DNA from: B10-G9 sp963712165
GTDB lineage: Bacteria; Chloroflexota; Anaerolineae; Anaerolineales; UBA11858
Assembly (NCBI GenBank): GCA_963712165.1
Contig: CAVQGY010000005.1
Span: forward strand, 124,001-188,000
DNA: 64,000 nucleotides
Direction: 5' to 3'
A program made the position numbers and the translations under genes. The notes beneath the pieces were generated by a model. It was not told the DNA's origin and did no database searches. It was given only the letters and a program-made list of their open reading frames with translations. Shown here one piece after another: positions 7,803 to 15,965 of the stretch; position 1 is the first letter of the stretch; each line of letters starts with the position of its first letter.

Positions 7803-8618
7803 TTATTGGGATAGATGGAGAATCAGATAATAGCCTATCGGTGCGGCCCACAAGAAGGAATCCAGCCGGTCAAAAAAGCCCCCATGCCCGGGGAAAATTA
7901 CCCCGGAATCTTTCTGCCCAGCCTGGCGTTTTATTAGACTTTCCGTTAGGTCTCCCAGGGGAATAAATGCGGAAATTGCCAATCCCAACCCCGCAGCTTC
8001 CAGGAGTGAGAGGGTCAGACCTGCGTTAAACACTTGATTGTATAGACTCAACAATCCCAGGCTTCCCATCACGCCAGTTATAACGCCGGCCAGGTAGCCT
8101 TCCCAGGTTTTATGCGGGCTGGTTTTGGGAGCCAATTTATGTTTGCCGATGGAGCTGCCGACCAGGTAAGCGCCGGTATCTGCGATCCAAACTATTGGCA
8201 GCACCATAAAAGTCCACCATATCCCGTCTGGGAGTGCGCGCAGAGAGATCAAATAAGGGCCGAGGAACCCGAGATAGATCAAGACACTTAAGGTAGCCCC
8301 AAAATCTGCGGCTGGCCGGGTATCTCCCCGTTCAAATTCAAAGATATGATAGGTCGCTCCCAAAAAGATCAGTCCGGTCAGGGCAGCAGCCAGGAATTCA
8401 AATTGGAAAACAAAGCGGGTCACACCCAGGAAGATAACTCCGCCCAGGATCAGGTAGGTGGATGGAGATAGATCGACCTTCTTGAGAAGCAGGGAATATT
8501 CCCAGGCTGCCCCTGTTAAAAATAGTATGATAAAGATGGAATAAACGATACCCCCGAAATAGATTGCAGCTATTGCCAGAGGTAAGAGGATTGCGGCTAC
8601 AATTAATCGTTGTCCCAT
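7803..8618 (-). CDS. cdsA: Phosphatidate cytidylyltransferase
   Basis: 271 residues, strongly hydrophobic, with about eight membrane segments. The enzyme makes CDP-diacylglycerol from phosphatidate and CTP in the membrane, the branch point of phospholipid synthesis. The C-terminal signature is complete: 'SLIKRQAGQKDSG' followed by 'PGHGGFFDRLD'. The mid-protein 'WIADTGAYLVGSSIGKHKL' followed by 'SPHKTWEG' is also canonical. The gene starts 17 bases after uppS, with an AGGA site, in the common uppS-cdsA order. Confidence 0.95.
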   Translation of the reverse strand: MGQRLIVAAILLPLAIAAIYFGGIVYSIFIILFLTGAAWEYSLLLKKVDLSPSTYLILGGVIFLGVTRFVFQFEFLAAALTGLIFLGATYHIFEFERGDTRPAADFGATLSVLIYLGFLGPYLISLRALPDGIWWTFMVLPIVWIADTGAYLVGSSIGKHKLAPKTSPHKTWEGYLAGVITGVMGSLGLLSLYNQVFNAGLTLSLLEAAGLGLAISAFIPLGDLTESLIKRQAGQKDSGVIFPGHGGFFDRLDSFLWAAPIGYYLILHLSQ

Positions 8619-8635
8619 AATGGGTCCTATGAGTC

Positions 8636-9358
8636 CTAATCTGTTTTAACTTCGCCGTACCGTCGCTCCCGCTGATTGTAGTCAATGAGTGCTTCGTGAA
8701 GGTCTTCCCTTCCGAAATCAGGCCAATAGGTCGGTGTGAAATACCATTCTGAGTATGCCCCCTGCCAAATCAGGAAATTGGAGCAGCGGAACTCGCCTGA
8801 AGTGCGGATGATCAGATCGGGATCCGGACAGCCTGCAGAGTAAAGGTATGTGGAGAATAGATCTTCATCCACTTTTTCAGGAGGTAGACCATCCATGATG
8901 ATCGCCTGAATCGCGCGCAAGACCTCATTCCTTCCTCCGTAATTGAAAGCAACGTTCAGGGTCAAGGTCTGGTTGTCTTTGGTCAGTTCGATGGCTTCGA
9001 GAACTTTCTTCTTCAGGTTTTTTTCGATCCGGTCCAGGCACCCAAAATGGCGCAGCTGGACACCGTTTTCGTGCAGATTGTTCAATTCCCTGTCCAGCAT
9101 GGTTTTGAAAATACCCATCAACCCCTGGACCTCTTCCTGGGGGCGCTTCCAGTTCTCGGTGGAAAAGGCATAGATGGTGAGATACTGAATCCCGAATTCC
9201 ACGCTGGCTTCGATCACCTCGCGGAGGTTTTCTGTCCCAGCTTTATGGCCGGAAACTCGAGGCAAACCTTTTTCCTGGGCCCAACGCCCATTACCATCCA
9301 TGATGATGGCCACATGCTGAGGGATCTTAGCGGGTTTTTCGAGGGGTTCTTTGGTCAT
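8636..9358 (-). CDS. uppS: Isoprenyl (undecaprenyl) diphosphate synthase
   Basis: 240 residues. This cis-prenyltransferase elongates farnesyl diphosphate to the C55 carrier lipid used in cell envelope synthesis. The catalytic Asp lies in 'IIMDGNGRWAQ' (residues 18-28), 'GHKAGTENLREV' follows, and the C-terminal diphosphate-binding 'RTSGEFRCSNFLIWQ' is present; many homologues have Q-R-L where this one has F-R-C. The start context has no strong Shine-Dalgarno, but the N-terminus fits the family. It lies between frr and cdsA. Confidence 0.95.
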   Translation of the reverse strand: MTKEPLEKPAKIPQHVAIIMDGNGRWAQEKGLPRVSGHKAGTENLREVIEASVEFGIQYLTIYAFSTENWKRPQEEVQGLMGIFKTMLDRELNNLHENGVQLRHFGCLDRIEKNLKKKVLEAIELTKDNQTLTLNVAFNYGGRNEVLRAIQAIIMDGLPPEKVDEDLFSTYLYSAGCPDPDLIIRTSGEFRCSNFLIWQGAYSEWYFTPTYWPDFGREDLHEALIDYNQRERRYGEVKTD

Positions 9359-9443
9359 GGATTTGATCTATATGAGGTATGATGATCTGTCTGGTTTTTG
9401 CCTCGAACCTTATGTAGGTTGAAGAATAAAACCGAAAAAGATC

Positions 9444-10001
9444 CTAAACCTCCATGATCTCCTTTTCCTTGCGCTCACAGAACTCATCGATCTTTTTGAT
9501 GTAATCTTCCGTGATCTCCTGAATACGATCCTCACCGCGATGCAGATCATCTTCTGTGATCATTTTTTCACCCTCAAATTCTCGCAGATCACGGATACTC
9601 TCCCGGCGGATATTACGGATGGCAATGCGGGCGTCCTCCGCCTTCTCACCTACTACTTTTACGAGTTCCTTCCTTCGTTCTTCTGTAGGTGTAGGAAGCA
9701 CCAGGCGAATATTCTCTCCATCGTTATTTGGTGTCAGTCCCAGTTCTGATTTCAGGATGGCTTTTTCGATATTCTTTAATGAAGAAGGATCGTAGGGCCG
9801 GATCAGCAGCGAGCGGGATTCCGGAACGCTGATGCCCGCCAACTCCTGGAGCGGAGTCTGTGTGCCGTAATATTCGATTGGCAGCAGCTCAACCAGAGAT
9901 GGGTTGGCCCGGCCGGTCCGGATGCTGTTTAGTTCCTGGGTCAGGGCTACAATGGTTTTTTCCATGCGCTCTTCGGTCTCTTGATATACATCCGCTAGCA
10001 T
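9444..10001 (-). CDS. frr: Ribosome recycling factor
   Basis: 185 residues, the standard length. RRF with EF-G splits the post-termination ribosome. Recognisable blocks are 'LNSIRTGRANPSLVE', 'YYGTQTPLQELAGISVPE', 'LLIRPYDPSSLKNIEKAI' and 'LPTPTEERRKELVK'. The start is ATG 10001 behind a GGAGG site seven bases away. It lies downstream of pyrH as in most bacteria, although separated here by 266 bases. Confidence 0.97.
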   Translation of the reverse strand: MLADVYQETEERMEKTIVALTQELNSIRTGRANPSLVELLPIEYYGTQTPLQELAGISVPESRSLLIRPYDPSSLKNIEKAILKSELGLTPNNDGENIRLVLPTPTEERRKELVKVVGEKAEDARIAIRNIRRESIRDLREFEGEKMITEDDLHRGEDRIQEITEDYIKKIDEFCERKEKEIMEV

Positions 10002-10267
10002 ATTTAACCTCCAAGATCAAATTTCAAACTGGAGCGGGACAATGCCCCAGCGATGTAAATGATATACAGATACGGTTACCTAATACTATAATCTATAACC
10101 TCATCTTGATAAAGACATGTCATTGATGACCAGGTGTGGATATATTATAAGGGCATTCAATTTGCTTCGCGGTGTGATTTATCCAGCAAATATTGGGGGA
10201 GATTGATCAATATTGGCAAATATCTGGTTTATAAGCTGAACCTTTAATTTCCTGGATAGAGCAGGCA
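10002..10267. other. Intergenic region between pyrH and frr
   Basis: An AT-rich 266-base gap on the path from pyrH to frr. TATAAT read on the minus strand at 10144-10149 could be the -10 element of an frr promoter, but no -35 hexamer stands at the right distance. No gene or strong terminator hairpin is seen. Confidence 0.4.
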
Positions 10268-10996
10268 TCAGCGGGGATCGTCTGATACGAGGGTGCCTAC
10301 ATCATCTCCTACCAGCACCCGTTCCAGTGCATCTTTATCACCCATGTTCAGGACCAAGATGGGGAGTTTATTATCCATGCACAGCGAGAGGGCTGTAGAA
10401 TCCATGACCTCTAATCTCAAGTTGATTGCATCGATATACGGAAGGTAGGTAAAGAGTTTGGCATCAGGATTCTTTTTGGGATCCTTGTCGTACACGCCGT
10501 CGACCTTAGTAGCCTTAATAAGCACATCAGCTCCGATTTCCATCGCCCGCAGCGCGGCGGCTGTATCCGTTGAAAAATAGGGATTTCCTGTGCCTGCACC
10601 GAAGATCACCAGGCGTTTCTTTTCCAGGTGGCGGATAGCCCGTCGGCGAATATAGGGTTCAGCCACGGCGCGCATTTCAATGGCGGACTGCACACGGGTG
10701 ATGATCCCCCTGCGTTCCAGGGCATCCATCAACGCCATAGCGTTCATGACTGTGCCTAACATACCCATATAGTCAGCAGTGGCTCGATCCATACCACGGT
10801 CAATTCCCTGCCTGCCGCGCCACAAGTTACCGGCACCAATCACAATAGCGATTTCTACACCCAGGTTGCTGACGGATTCCAAATGTTCAGCCAGGCCCTC
10901 GGCTTGTAAGGGATCTATGCCAAACCCGTTCGGACCTGCCAGTGCCTCTCCGCTGATCTTCAGCAAAATGCGATTGTATACCAGTTTTTTATTCAT
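10268..10996 (-). CDS. pyrH: UMP kinase
   Basis: 242 residues of the amino-acid-kinase fold. It phosphorylates UMP to UDP with ATP. Typical motifs are 'RILLKISGEALAG' (lysine for phosphate), 'IVIGAGNLWRGR', 'DRATADYMGMLGTVMNA' and 'STDTAAALRAMEIGADVLIK'. The ATG follows AAGGATAAGCC. It lies downstream of tsf but behind a terminator, and a TATAAT at 11031-11036 (minus strand) suggests its own promoter. Confidence 0.97.
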   Translation of the reverse strand: MNKKLVYNRILLKISGEALAGPNGFGIDPLQAEGLAEHLESVSNLGVEIAIVIGAGNLWRGRQGIDRGMDRATADYMGMLGTVMNAMALMDALERRGIITRVQSAIEMRAVAEPYIRRRAIRHLEKKRLVIFGAGTGNPYFSTDTAAALRAMEIGADVLIKATKVDGVYDKDPKKNPDAKLFTYLPYIDAINLRLEVMDSTALSLCMDNKLPILVLNMGDKDALERVLVGDDVGTLVSDDPR

Positions 10997-11040
10997 GGCT
11001 TATCCTTGATTGCCGGCTATTTTGATATCTATTATATAAG

Positions 11041-11068
11041 AAAAAAGCCAACCTGCAGAGGTTGGCTT
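11041..11068 (-). terminator. Rho-independent terminator after tsf
   Basis: A 10-bp perfect stem (AAGCCAACCT / AGGTTGGCTT, 11045-11054 with 11059-11068) with a GCAG loop, followed on the minus strand by a run of T. It lies 8 bases past the tsf stop and separates rpsB-tsf from pyrH. Confidence 0.9.
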
Positions 11069-11076
11069 CTTTTTCA

Positions 11077-11679
11077 TTAATCGATGCTTTCGCCTCGTTC
11101 CCAGCGTTCCAGGCGCCGGATGACGATGTTTTCTCCTATTGAGGATATCTTCTCATGAAGAAGTTCCCGGATGGTAATATCTTCATTCCGAATATACCTC
11201 TGGTCGAGCAGGCAATTTTCCACCTTGAACTTCTCAACCATTCCTTCGAGGATCTTATCGATGATGTTATCCGGTTTGCCTTCTTCCTTATAACGGGCCC
11301 GGGCAATATCCTTCTCGCGCTCGATCACATTGTCAGGAATCTGTTCTGCCTTGACCCATAGGGGAGCAGCGGCGGCTATTTGCAGAGCGATTTCATGGGC
11401 AAACTCCCGGAATTCATCAGATCTGGCCACAAAATCAGTCTCGCAGTTGACCTCGACCATCACGCCAACCCGTCCGTCACCGTGGGTATAGAGCTCAATA
11501 ATACCCTCAGAGGCATCCCGGTCTGATCGTTTGGCGGCTTTTGCCAGCCCTTTTTGTCTCAGGTAATCGACCGCTTTATCAAAGTCGCCTTCCGCGTTTT
11601 GCAGAGCTTCCCGGACGTCCAGAACGCCGGAGCCGGTCGCGTCACGTAGTTTTTTTATCAGTTCTACTGAGATTTCCAT
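11077..11679 (-). CDS. tsf: Elongation factor Ts
   Basis: 200 residues, the short form common outside Proteobacteria. EF-Ts recharges EF-Tu with GTP. Visible are the UBA-like N-terminus 'IKKLRDATGSGVLDVREAL', 'LRQKGLAKAAKRSDRDASEG', the nucleotide-exchange core 'VEVNCETDFVARSDEFREFA' and a C-terminal 'LLDQRYIRNEDITIRELL'. The start is ATG 11679, five bases after the rpsB stop, with GAGGGG as ribosome binding site inside the end of rpsB. The two are therefore translated from one message. Confidence 0.97.
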   Translation of the reverse strand: MEISVELIKKLRDATGSGVLDVREALQNAEGDFDKAVDYLRQKGLAKAAKRSDRDASEGIIELYTHGDGRVGVMVEVNCETDFVARSDEFREFAHEIALQIAAAAPLWVKAEQIPDNVIEREKDIARARYKEEGKPDNIIDKILEGMVEKFKVENCLLDQRYIRNEDITIRELLHEKISSIGENIVIRRLERWERGESID

Positions 11680-11684
11680 TTTAA

Positions 11685-12566
11685 TTACCCCTCATTTTCA
11701 TCTTCATCGGTGGAACCTTCGACTGCTTCTTGATCAGTTTCAGGGGTGGTTTCCTCTTCATCCAGCTTCATCTTTGCCAGGGTGGATTTTCCAAGAAGGT
11801 CCTCATCACTCAGCTGATCGCGGAGTTCTTCGGGCAGTTGGGCTTCAGCTTCTGCAGCTTCCATATCGGCCTCATAATCCTTACGCAGGTTGATGCCTTC
11901 GCTTACGGCCTGGGCGATAAGGGATACGATCAGCTGAATTCCCCGGATGGCATCATCATTGGCAGGGATTACATAGTCAATATTATTTGGATTGCAGTTA
12001 GTGTCCACCATGGCCACGACCGGGATCTTGAGCAGGTTGGCTTCATGGACCGGGATCTCTTCCCGTGAGACATCCACCACAAATAGCAGTTTGGGCAAGC
12101 CGTCCATATCGCGGATGCCGCCCAGCCGCCCTTCCAGCCGCTCGATCTCGCGGGTCATGCCCAGTGCTTCCTTTTTTGTGAAAATCTCAAACTCACCCTG
12201 ATCGCGCATCTTTTCCAGGCGCTCCAGCTCGTGGATGCGTTCCCGGATGGTCTGCCAATTGGTCAGGGTTCCACCCAGCCAGCGACCAATCACGTAGGGC
12301 ATGTCCACTTTTTCAGCGTTGGTCTTGATGATTTCCTGAGCCTGGCGTTTTGTACCCACGAATAGTACCGAACCGCCACCAGTGACGGTATCTCGGACGA
12401 CTTCATAGGCCTCTTCCAGAGCAGCTACAGTTTGCTGCAGGTCAATGATATGAATATCATTGCGGGCGGCAAAGATGTAGGGCTCCATATACGGATTCCA
12501 TTTCTGGGTCCTGTGACCGAAATGGACGCCGCTTTCCAACAGATCTTTCATCGATATCTTAGGCAT
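11685..12566 (-). CDS. rpsB: Ribosomal protein S2
   Basis: 293 residues. S2 of the small subunit begins 'MPKISMKDLLESGVHFGHRT' and contains 'WNPYMEPYIFAARNDIHIIDL', 'VGTKRQAQEIIK', 'RWLGGTLTNWQTI' and 'DTNCNPNNIDYVIPANDDAI'. About 60 extra C-terminal residues are very acidic (Glu/Asp rich), an extension seen in some phyla. The ATG follows AAGGAGTGTACT. It is the first gene of rpsB-tsf, behind a good promoter and a structured leader. Confidence 0.97.
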   Translation of the reverse strand: MPKISMKDLLESGVHFGHRTQKWNPYMEPYIFAARNDIHIIDLQQTVAALEEAYEVVRDTVTGGGSVLFVGTKRQAQEIIKTNAEKVDMPYVIGRWLGGTLTNWQTIRERIHELERLEKMRDQGEFEIFTKKEALGMTREIERLEGRLGGIRDMDGLPKLLFVVDVSREEIPVHEANLLKIPVVAMVDTNCNPNNIDYVIPANDDAIRGIQLIVSLIAQAVSEGINLRKDYEADMEAAEAEAQLPEELRDQLSDEDLLGKSTLAKMKLDEEETTPETDQEAVEGSTDEDENEG

Positions 12567-12698
12567 AGTACACTCCTTGCGTTTAGCCTCCGCTTCCGTC
12601 TTTCCGTCCGGGACCGGAGTATTCCTCCGGCACGCGCCGTTGGGTCGAGAAGCGTGTGTGATACAAAATTTGACCCGCAGGATTGCGGGATCGAGGCC
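12567..12698 (-). promoter_or_regulatory. Structured 5' leader of rpsB
   Basis: About 125 bases between the promoter and the rpsB ATG, rich in hairpins: CCCGCA/TGCGGG (12674-12689) and CCGGAG/CTCCGG (12614-12630). S2 operons of several bacteria are autoregulated through the leader. Whether this one binds S2 is inference. Confidence 0.4.
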
Positions 12699-12727
12699 AG
12701 TATATCATGAGGGGGTTTTTTCGTCTA
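12699..12727 (-). promoter_or_regulatory. Promoter of rpsB-tsf
   Basis: On the minus strand, TAGACG (12722-12727) and TATACT (12699-12704) are separated by exactly 17 bases. The -10 matches five of six and the -35 four of six consensus positions. Confidence 0.6.
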
Positions 12728-12828
12728 GATAATCAGGCAGCTTTGCCGATGCGGGGAGAGATCAGATATCAATCAGCTGATGATAAGGTATAAACTATAC
12801 TATAGGAACTAATCATATTGGAGGAACA

Positions 12829-13080
12829 ATGACAGAGGAAAATGTTCGCCGAGAAGAATTCAGGGTTCGGGGTGAAGCGCTGGTGGAAAAGGTCAAGGAA
12901 CTGGTCCATGAAGGAAATATCCGCCGGATCCTGATCATTGATGGCGATGGAAAAACATTGCTGGATATTCCTCTGACCCTGGGTGTGATAGGGGCCCTGG
13001 TTGCGCCACAGTTGGCCGCCATTGGCGCCCTGGCTGCCTTGATCAGTGACGCAACGATCGTGGTTGAGATTGTCGACTGA
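12829..13080 (+). CDS. DUF4342 protein
   Basis: 83 residues. The N-terminal half is charged and helical ('RVRGEALVEKVKELVHEGN'). It is followed by 'RRILIIDGDGKTLLDIPLT' and a hydrophobic segment ending 'VEIVD', the pattern of DUF4342, small proteins of unknown function found in Firmicutes and Chloroflexota. The hydrophobic part may insert in a membrane. The ATG follows TTGGAGGAACA. The gene stands alone, divergent from rpsB and upstream of the riboflavin locus. Confidence 0.8.
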   Translation: MTEENVRREEFRVRGEALVEKVKELVHEGNIRRILIIDGDGKTLLDIPLTLGVIGALVAPQLAAIGALAALISDATIVVEIVD

Positions 13081-13095
13081 AATATAGATACCAGC

Positions 13096-13107
13096 TCTCT
13101 TAAGAGA
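13096..13107. repeat. 12-bp palindrome beside the riboswitch promoter
   Basis: TCTCTTAAGAGA is a perfect palindrome ending five bases before the -35 hexamer of the ribXYZ promoter. It could be an operator or chance. Confidence 0.3.
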
Positions 13108-13112
13108 TCTTG

Positions 13113-13141
13113 TTGACGGAGTATTGATGGAGTAGTATACT
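13113..13141 (+). promoter_or_regulatory. Promoter of the FMN riboswitch-ribXYZ transcript
   Basis: TTGACG (13113-13118), a 17-base spacer and TATACT (13136-13141). The predicted transcript would start near 13148, just before the riboswitch. Confidence 0.85.
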
Positions 13142-13161
13142 TTGGTTGCTAATTGAATAAA

Positions 13162-13284
13162 CACCTTCGGGGCAGGGTGAGCGAAAGCAATTCCCAATCG
13201 GCGGTACAGCCCGCGAGCGCCTTAATTGGCGTAGGATCCGGTGAAACTCCGGGGCCGACGGTATAGTCCGGATAGGAGAAGGTT
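13162..13284 (+). ncRNA. FMN riboswitch (RFN element)
   Basis: The conserved RFN blocks appear in order: CTTCGGGGCAGGGTGA, then CAATCGGCGGTA, AGCCCGCGAGC, GATCCGGTGAAACTCCGG, CCGACGGTATAGTCCGGAT and GGAGAAGGT. Stem P1 closes ACCTTC (13163-13168) with GAAGGT (13278-13283). FMN binding to this RNA normally shuts off riboflavin synthesis or transport genes. Here the gene set downstream is an importer, so uptake should be switched off when FMN is plentiful. Confidence 0.95.
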
Positions 13285-13319
13285 AGAGAGGTTCAGCTGA
13301 ACCTGGCTGATATTCTGAA

Positions 13320-13354
13320 TGCCCCGAAAGCTATTTGCTTTCGGGATTTTTTTT
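13320..13354 (+). terminator. Riboswitch-controlled terminator
   Basis: Stem CCCGAAAGC/GCTTTCGGG (13323-13346 with loop) followed by eight T. Its 5' arm TGCCCCGAA (13320-13328) is exactly complementary to TTCGGGGCA (13166-13174) in the 5' part of the riboswitch. That gives a visible antiterminator: without FMN these nine bases can pair and prevent the terminator. Confidence 0.88.
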
Positions 13355-13376
13355 CAGAATATCCATTCTCATATCT

Positions 13377-13409
13377 ACCGCCCTGTCCTAGAATGGCGGT
13401 TTTTTTTTA
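13377..13409 (+). terminator. Second terminator-like hairpin before ribX
   Basis: ACCGCC (13377-13382) pairs with GGCGGT (13395-13400), followed by eight T. A competing pairing, CCATTCT (13363-13369) with AGAATGG (13390-13396), would disrupt it. It lies only 16 bases before the ribX start and must be read through for expression. Confidence 0.65.
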
Positions 13410-13424
13410 TTTGGAGCAGGATCG

Positions 13425-14201
13425 ATGAAATTTTGGGCAGATAGTGCCAGGAAGATCGGTTTTCTTATTCTCTCGCTTGTTGTGGGATTGTCCCTCTGGA
13501 GTGGATTTACTGCTTATAGTGATATCCCCTCCTTCATTTTCCCTGCGCCTGTAGAAGTATGGAACCGCCTGATCACTGTGATTGAAGATGGATCATTGCT
13601 CTATCACACTCTGGTCACCCTTCAGGAAGTGATCCTTGGTTTGGCTCTCGGGTTGACAGCAGCGATCATTACCGGCTATTTTCTGACCAAATCCCGCTTG
13701 GTTGAGCGGGTGCTTTCACCGTATATTGTGGCCAGTCAATCGATCCCCATTGTAGCCATAGCGCCCTTGTTAGTAATCTGGTTGGGACCGGGAATCCTCT
13801 CAAAAATCCTCACCAGCGCCTTAATCGTTTTCTTTCCTGTTTTGGTGAATACCATAGTCGGGCTGAGGTCTGTTCCTATTGAGCTCTATGATCTGATGAG
13901 ATCCCTCCAGGCCAATACCTTTCAGCGGATCACAAAACTGGAGATCCCTGCAGCTATGCCGGTTTTCTTGGGTGGCCTGCGCATCGGTGCTACCCTGGCG
14001 GTAATTGGTGCTGTAGTAGGAGAATTCGTGGGAGCAGATAAAGGATTGGGTTTCCTTGTGAATGTTGGTAGAGGGCTTTATGATACGGCCCTCGTTTTTG
14101 TGGCAGTGTTCACCCTGGTGCTGCTGGCACTGAGTTTGTACGGATCGGTCGTTTTCTTGGAGAATCGGCTGCTTTCCTGGCAGAAGAGGAATGGACATTA
14201 A
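13425..14201 (+). CDS. ribX: Riboflavin ABC transporter permease (RibX type)
   Basis: 258 residues with about six membrane segments. It belongs to the SsuC/ThiX permease group: 'PSFIFPAPVEVWNRL' near the N-terminus and the EAA-like loop 'LRSLQANTFQRITKLEIPAAMPVFLGGLRIG' shape near residue 165. In Chloroflexota, permeases of this group behind FMN riboswitches form the RibXY riboflavin import system. The gene follows the riboswitch directly, with a GGAGCAGG site, and ribY and ribZ follow. The riboflavin assignment rests on the riboswitch; sequence alone would only say thiamine-precursor/sulfonate-type permease. Confidence 0.85.
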   Translation: MKFWADSARKIGFLILSLVVGLSLWSGFTAYSDIPSFIFPAPVEVWNRLITVIEDGSLLYHTLVTLQEVILGLALGLTAAIITGYFLTKSRLVERVLSPYIVASQSIPIVAIAPLLVIWLGPGILSKILTSALIVFFPVLVNTIVGLRSVPIELYDLMRSLQANTFQRITKLEIPAAMPVFLGGLRIGATLAVIGAVVGEFVGADKGLGFLVNVGRGLYDTALVFVAVFTLVLLALSLYGSVVFLENRLLSWQKRNGH

Positions 14202-14222
14202 AGAATTACTGGGAGGGAAAAA

Positions 14223-15209
14223 ATGAAGAGATCTGGAATATGGATGGTGATCTTATTGGTAGCGATGGTGGCCAGCTCCTGTGAAGGGCTGAAAGGTCCC
14301 GAGGAGTCAACTGGAGATGTGGTTCACATCCGGCTGCCTATGGGCTATATCCCCAATGTGCAGTATGCCCCCTTTTACGCTGGTGTTGAGGAGGGGTTTT
14401 TTGAAGAAGTTGGTTTAGAGATCGAATTTGATTATTCCTACGAAACCGACGGTGTTGCCCTGGTAGGCGCCAATGAACTTCAGTTTTCATTGGTTTCGGG
14501 TGAACAGGTACCTATCGCCCGTGCAGAAGGACTGCCAATCGTTTACGTCATGGCCTGGTATGGGCAGTATCCCGTCGCTGTGATTGCCAAATCAGACCAA
14601 AATCTAAAAACCCCTCAGGATCTGGCAGGTAAAAGGATCGGGCTGCCTGGTTTATTCGGCGCAAATTATGTTGGCCTGAGAGCATTGATGGGCTACGCAG
14701 GTCTCGAAGAAAAGGATCTAACTCTCGAATCGGTTGGATTCAATCAGGTAGAGGTCCTGGCCACTGATACCAGCGAGGTCATTGTAGGTTATCTCGCCAA
14801 CGAGCCGGTCCAGCTGGCAGCCATGGGGTACGATCTGGATGTATTACTGGTCTCGGATTACCTTGATTTGGTCTCAAATGGTTTGATCACCAATCAGACC
14901 ACGCTGGTTGAGAATCCTGACCTGGTGCAGAGAATGGTCTCAGCGACCATGAAGAGCATCCAATTTGCGGTCGAAAACCCTGAGGAAGCCTATCAGCATT
15001 GTATGAAATATGTTGATGGCCTGAAAGACGCTGATCAGGAAGTTCAGAAGCAGGTTCTGGAATCCTCTATTGCGCTCTACCAAACCGATCCCTTTGGCTA
15101 TAGCAATCCCCAAGCCTGGGAGAATATGCAGGAAGTGTTGATGGATATGGGATTGATGAAAGAGGAAATCGACCTGACAGAAGCCTATACCAATGAATTC
15201 AGCCAATAA
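14223..15209 (+). CDS. ribY: Riboflavin ABC transporter substrate-binding lipoprotein (RibY type)
   Basis: 328 residues. A lipoprotein signal ('ILLVAMVASSC', Cys about residue 20) anchors it outside the membrane. The mature part is an NMT1/THI5-like binding protein: 'LPMGYIPNVQYAPFYAGVEE' followed by 'GFFEEVGLEIEF', and later 'DLAGKRIGLPGLFGANY'. Family members bind thiamine precursors, sulfonates or riboflavin; the FMN riboswitch upstream points to riboflavin. It overlaps the start of ribZ by 17 bases. Confidence 0.87.
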   Translation: MKRSGIWMVILLVAMVASSCEGLKGPEESTGDVVHIRLPMGYIPNVQYAPFYAGVEEGFFEEVGLEIEFDYSYETDGVALVGANELQFSLVSGEQVPIARAEGLPIVYVMAWYGQYPVAVIAKSDQNLKTPQDLAGKRIGLPGLFGANYVGLRALMGYAGLEEKDLTLESVGFNQVEVLATDTSEVIVGYLANEPVQLAAMGYDLDVLLVSDYLDLVSNGLITNQTTLVENPDLVQRMVSATMKSIQFAVENPEEAYQHCMKYVDGLKDADQEVQKQVLESSIALYQTDPFGYSNPQAWENMQEVLMDMGLMKEEIDLTEAYTNEFSQ

Positions 15210-15960
15210 TCATCCCCTCTTGGAGGTCAAGGATCTGGGAGTTACCTTTACAGATGATAAAGGGTCCCTCCAGGCCTTAAAGCAGATCAATTTTTCCATC
15301 GAGAGGGAGCAATTTGTATGCGTGGTTGGTCCATCCGGAAGTGGAAAAAGCACCTTGATCCGTGTTCTGGCTGGCCTTTTAAAGCCCACCAGCGGGGAAG
15401 TCACCCTGGATGGTATCCCTGTAATAGCACCTCGTTTGGGCGTTGGTATTGTGTTTCAGAAAGCCAATTTGATGCCCTGGCGGTCTGTGCTGAGGAATAT
15501 CACTCTCCCTCTTGAAATCAGCCGTACTGACCCGGCAGAGGCAACCAGTCGAGCCCGGGAACTGATCGAACTGGTCGGTCTATCCGGTTTCGAGGATTGG
15601 CTTCCCCAGGATCTGTCAGGGGGTATGCTGCAGCGTGTGGCGATTGCCAGGAGTCTGATCCATGATCCAGATCTATTGCTGTTGGATGAGCCCTTTGGTG
15701 CCCTGGATGCCCTGACCCGCGAGAAGATGGGCGTGGAACTGCTCAGGGTCTGGCGGGCCAGGAAAAAAACCGTGATCATGATCACCCATGATATATCTGA
15801 GGCGGTTTACCTGGCAGATCGAGTCTTGGCTATCTCGCCCCAGCCGGGAAATCTGCGGCTGGATCTGGAGATCACCCTGGGGCGACCAAGAGCCGGAGAA
15901 GATCGCTATTCTCCTGCATTTGTAAGTTTGACCCATCAGCTCCGCCAGGCGATTGAATAA
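15193..15960 (+). CDS. ribZ: Riboflavin ABC transporter ATPase (RibZ type)
   Basis: 255 residues, SsuB/TauB-like ABC ATPase. Walker A 'VGPSGSGKSTLI' (about residues 44-55), Q-loop 'FQKANLMPWRS', signature 'LSGGMLQRVAIARSL', Walker B 'LLLLDEPFGALD' and switch histidine 'MITHDISEA' are all present. It powers import through RibX. The start at ATG 15193 lies inside the end of ribY, so translation is coupled. Confidence 0.88.
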   Translation: MNSANNHPLLEVKDLGVTFTDDKGSLQALKQINFSIEREQFVCVVGPSGSGKSTLIRVLAGLLKPTSGEVTLDGIPVIAPRLGVGIVFQKANLMPWRSVLRNITLPLEISRTDPAEATSRARELIELVGLSGFEDWLPQDLSGGMLQRVAIARSLIHDPDLLLLDEPFGALDALTREKMGVELLRVWRARKKTVIMITHDISEAVYLADRVLAISPQPGNLRLDLEITLGRPRAGEDRYSPAFVSLTHQLRQAIE

Positions 15961-15965
15961 AGTCC

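Noticed and set aside
10144..10149. TATAAT as an frr promoter
   Set aside because: No -35 hexamer at 16-18 bases; in AT-rich sequence such a match is expected by chance, so it is only mentioned in the gap entry.
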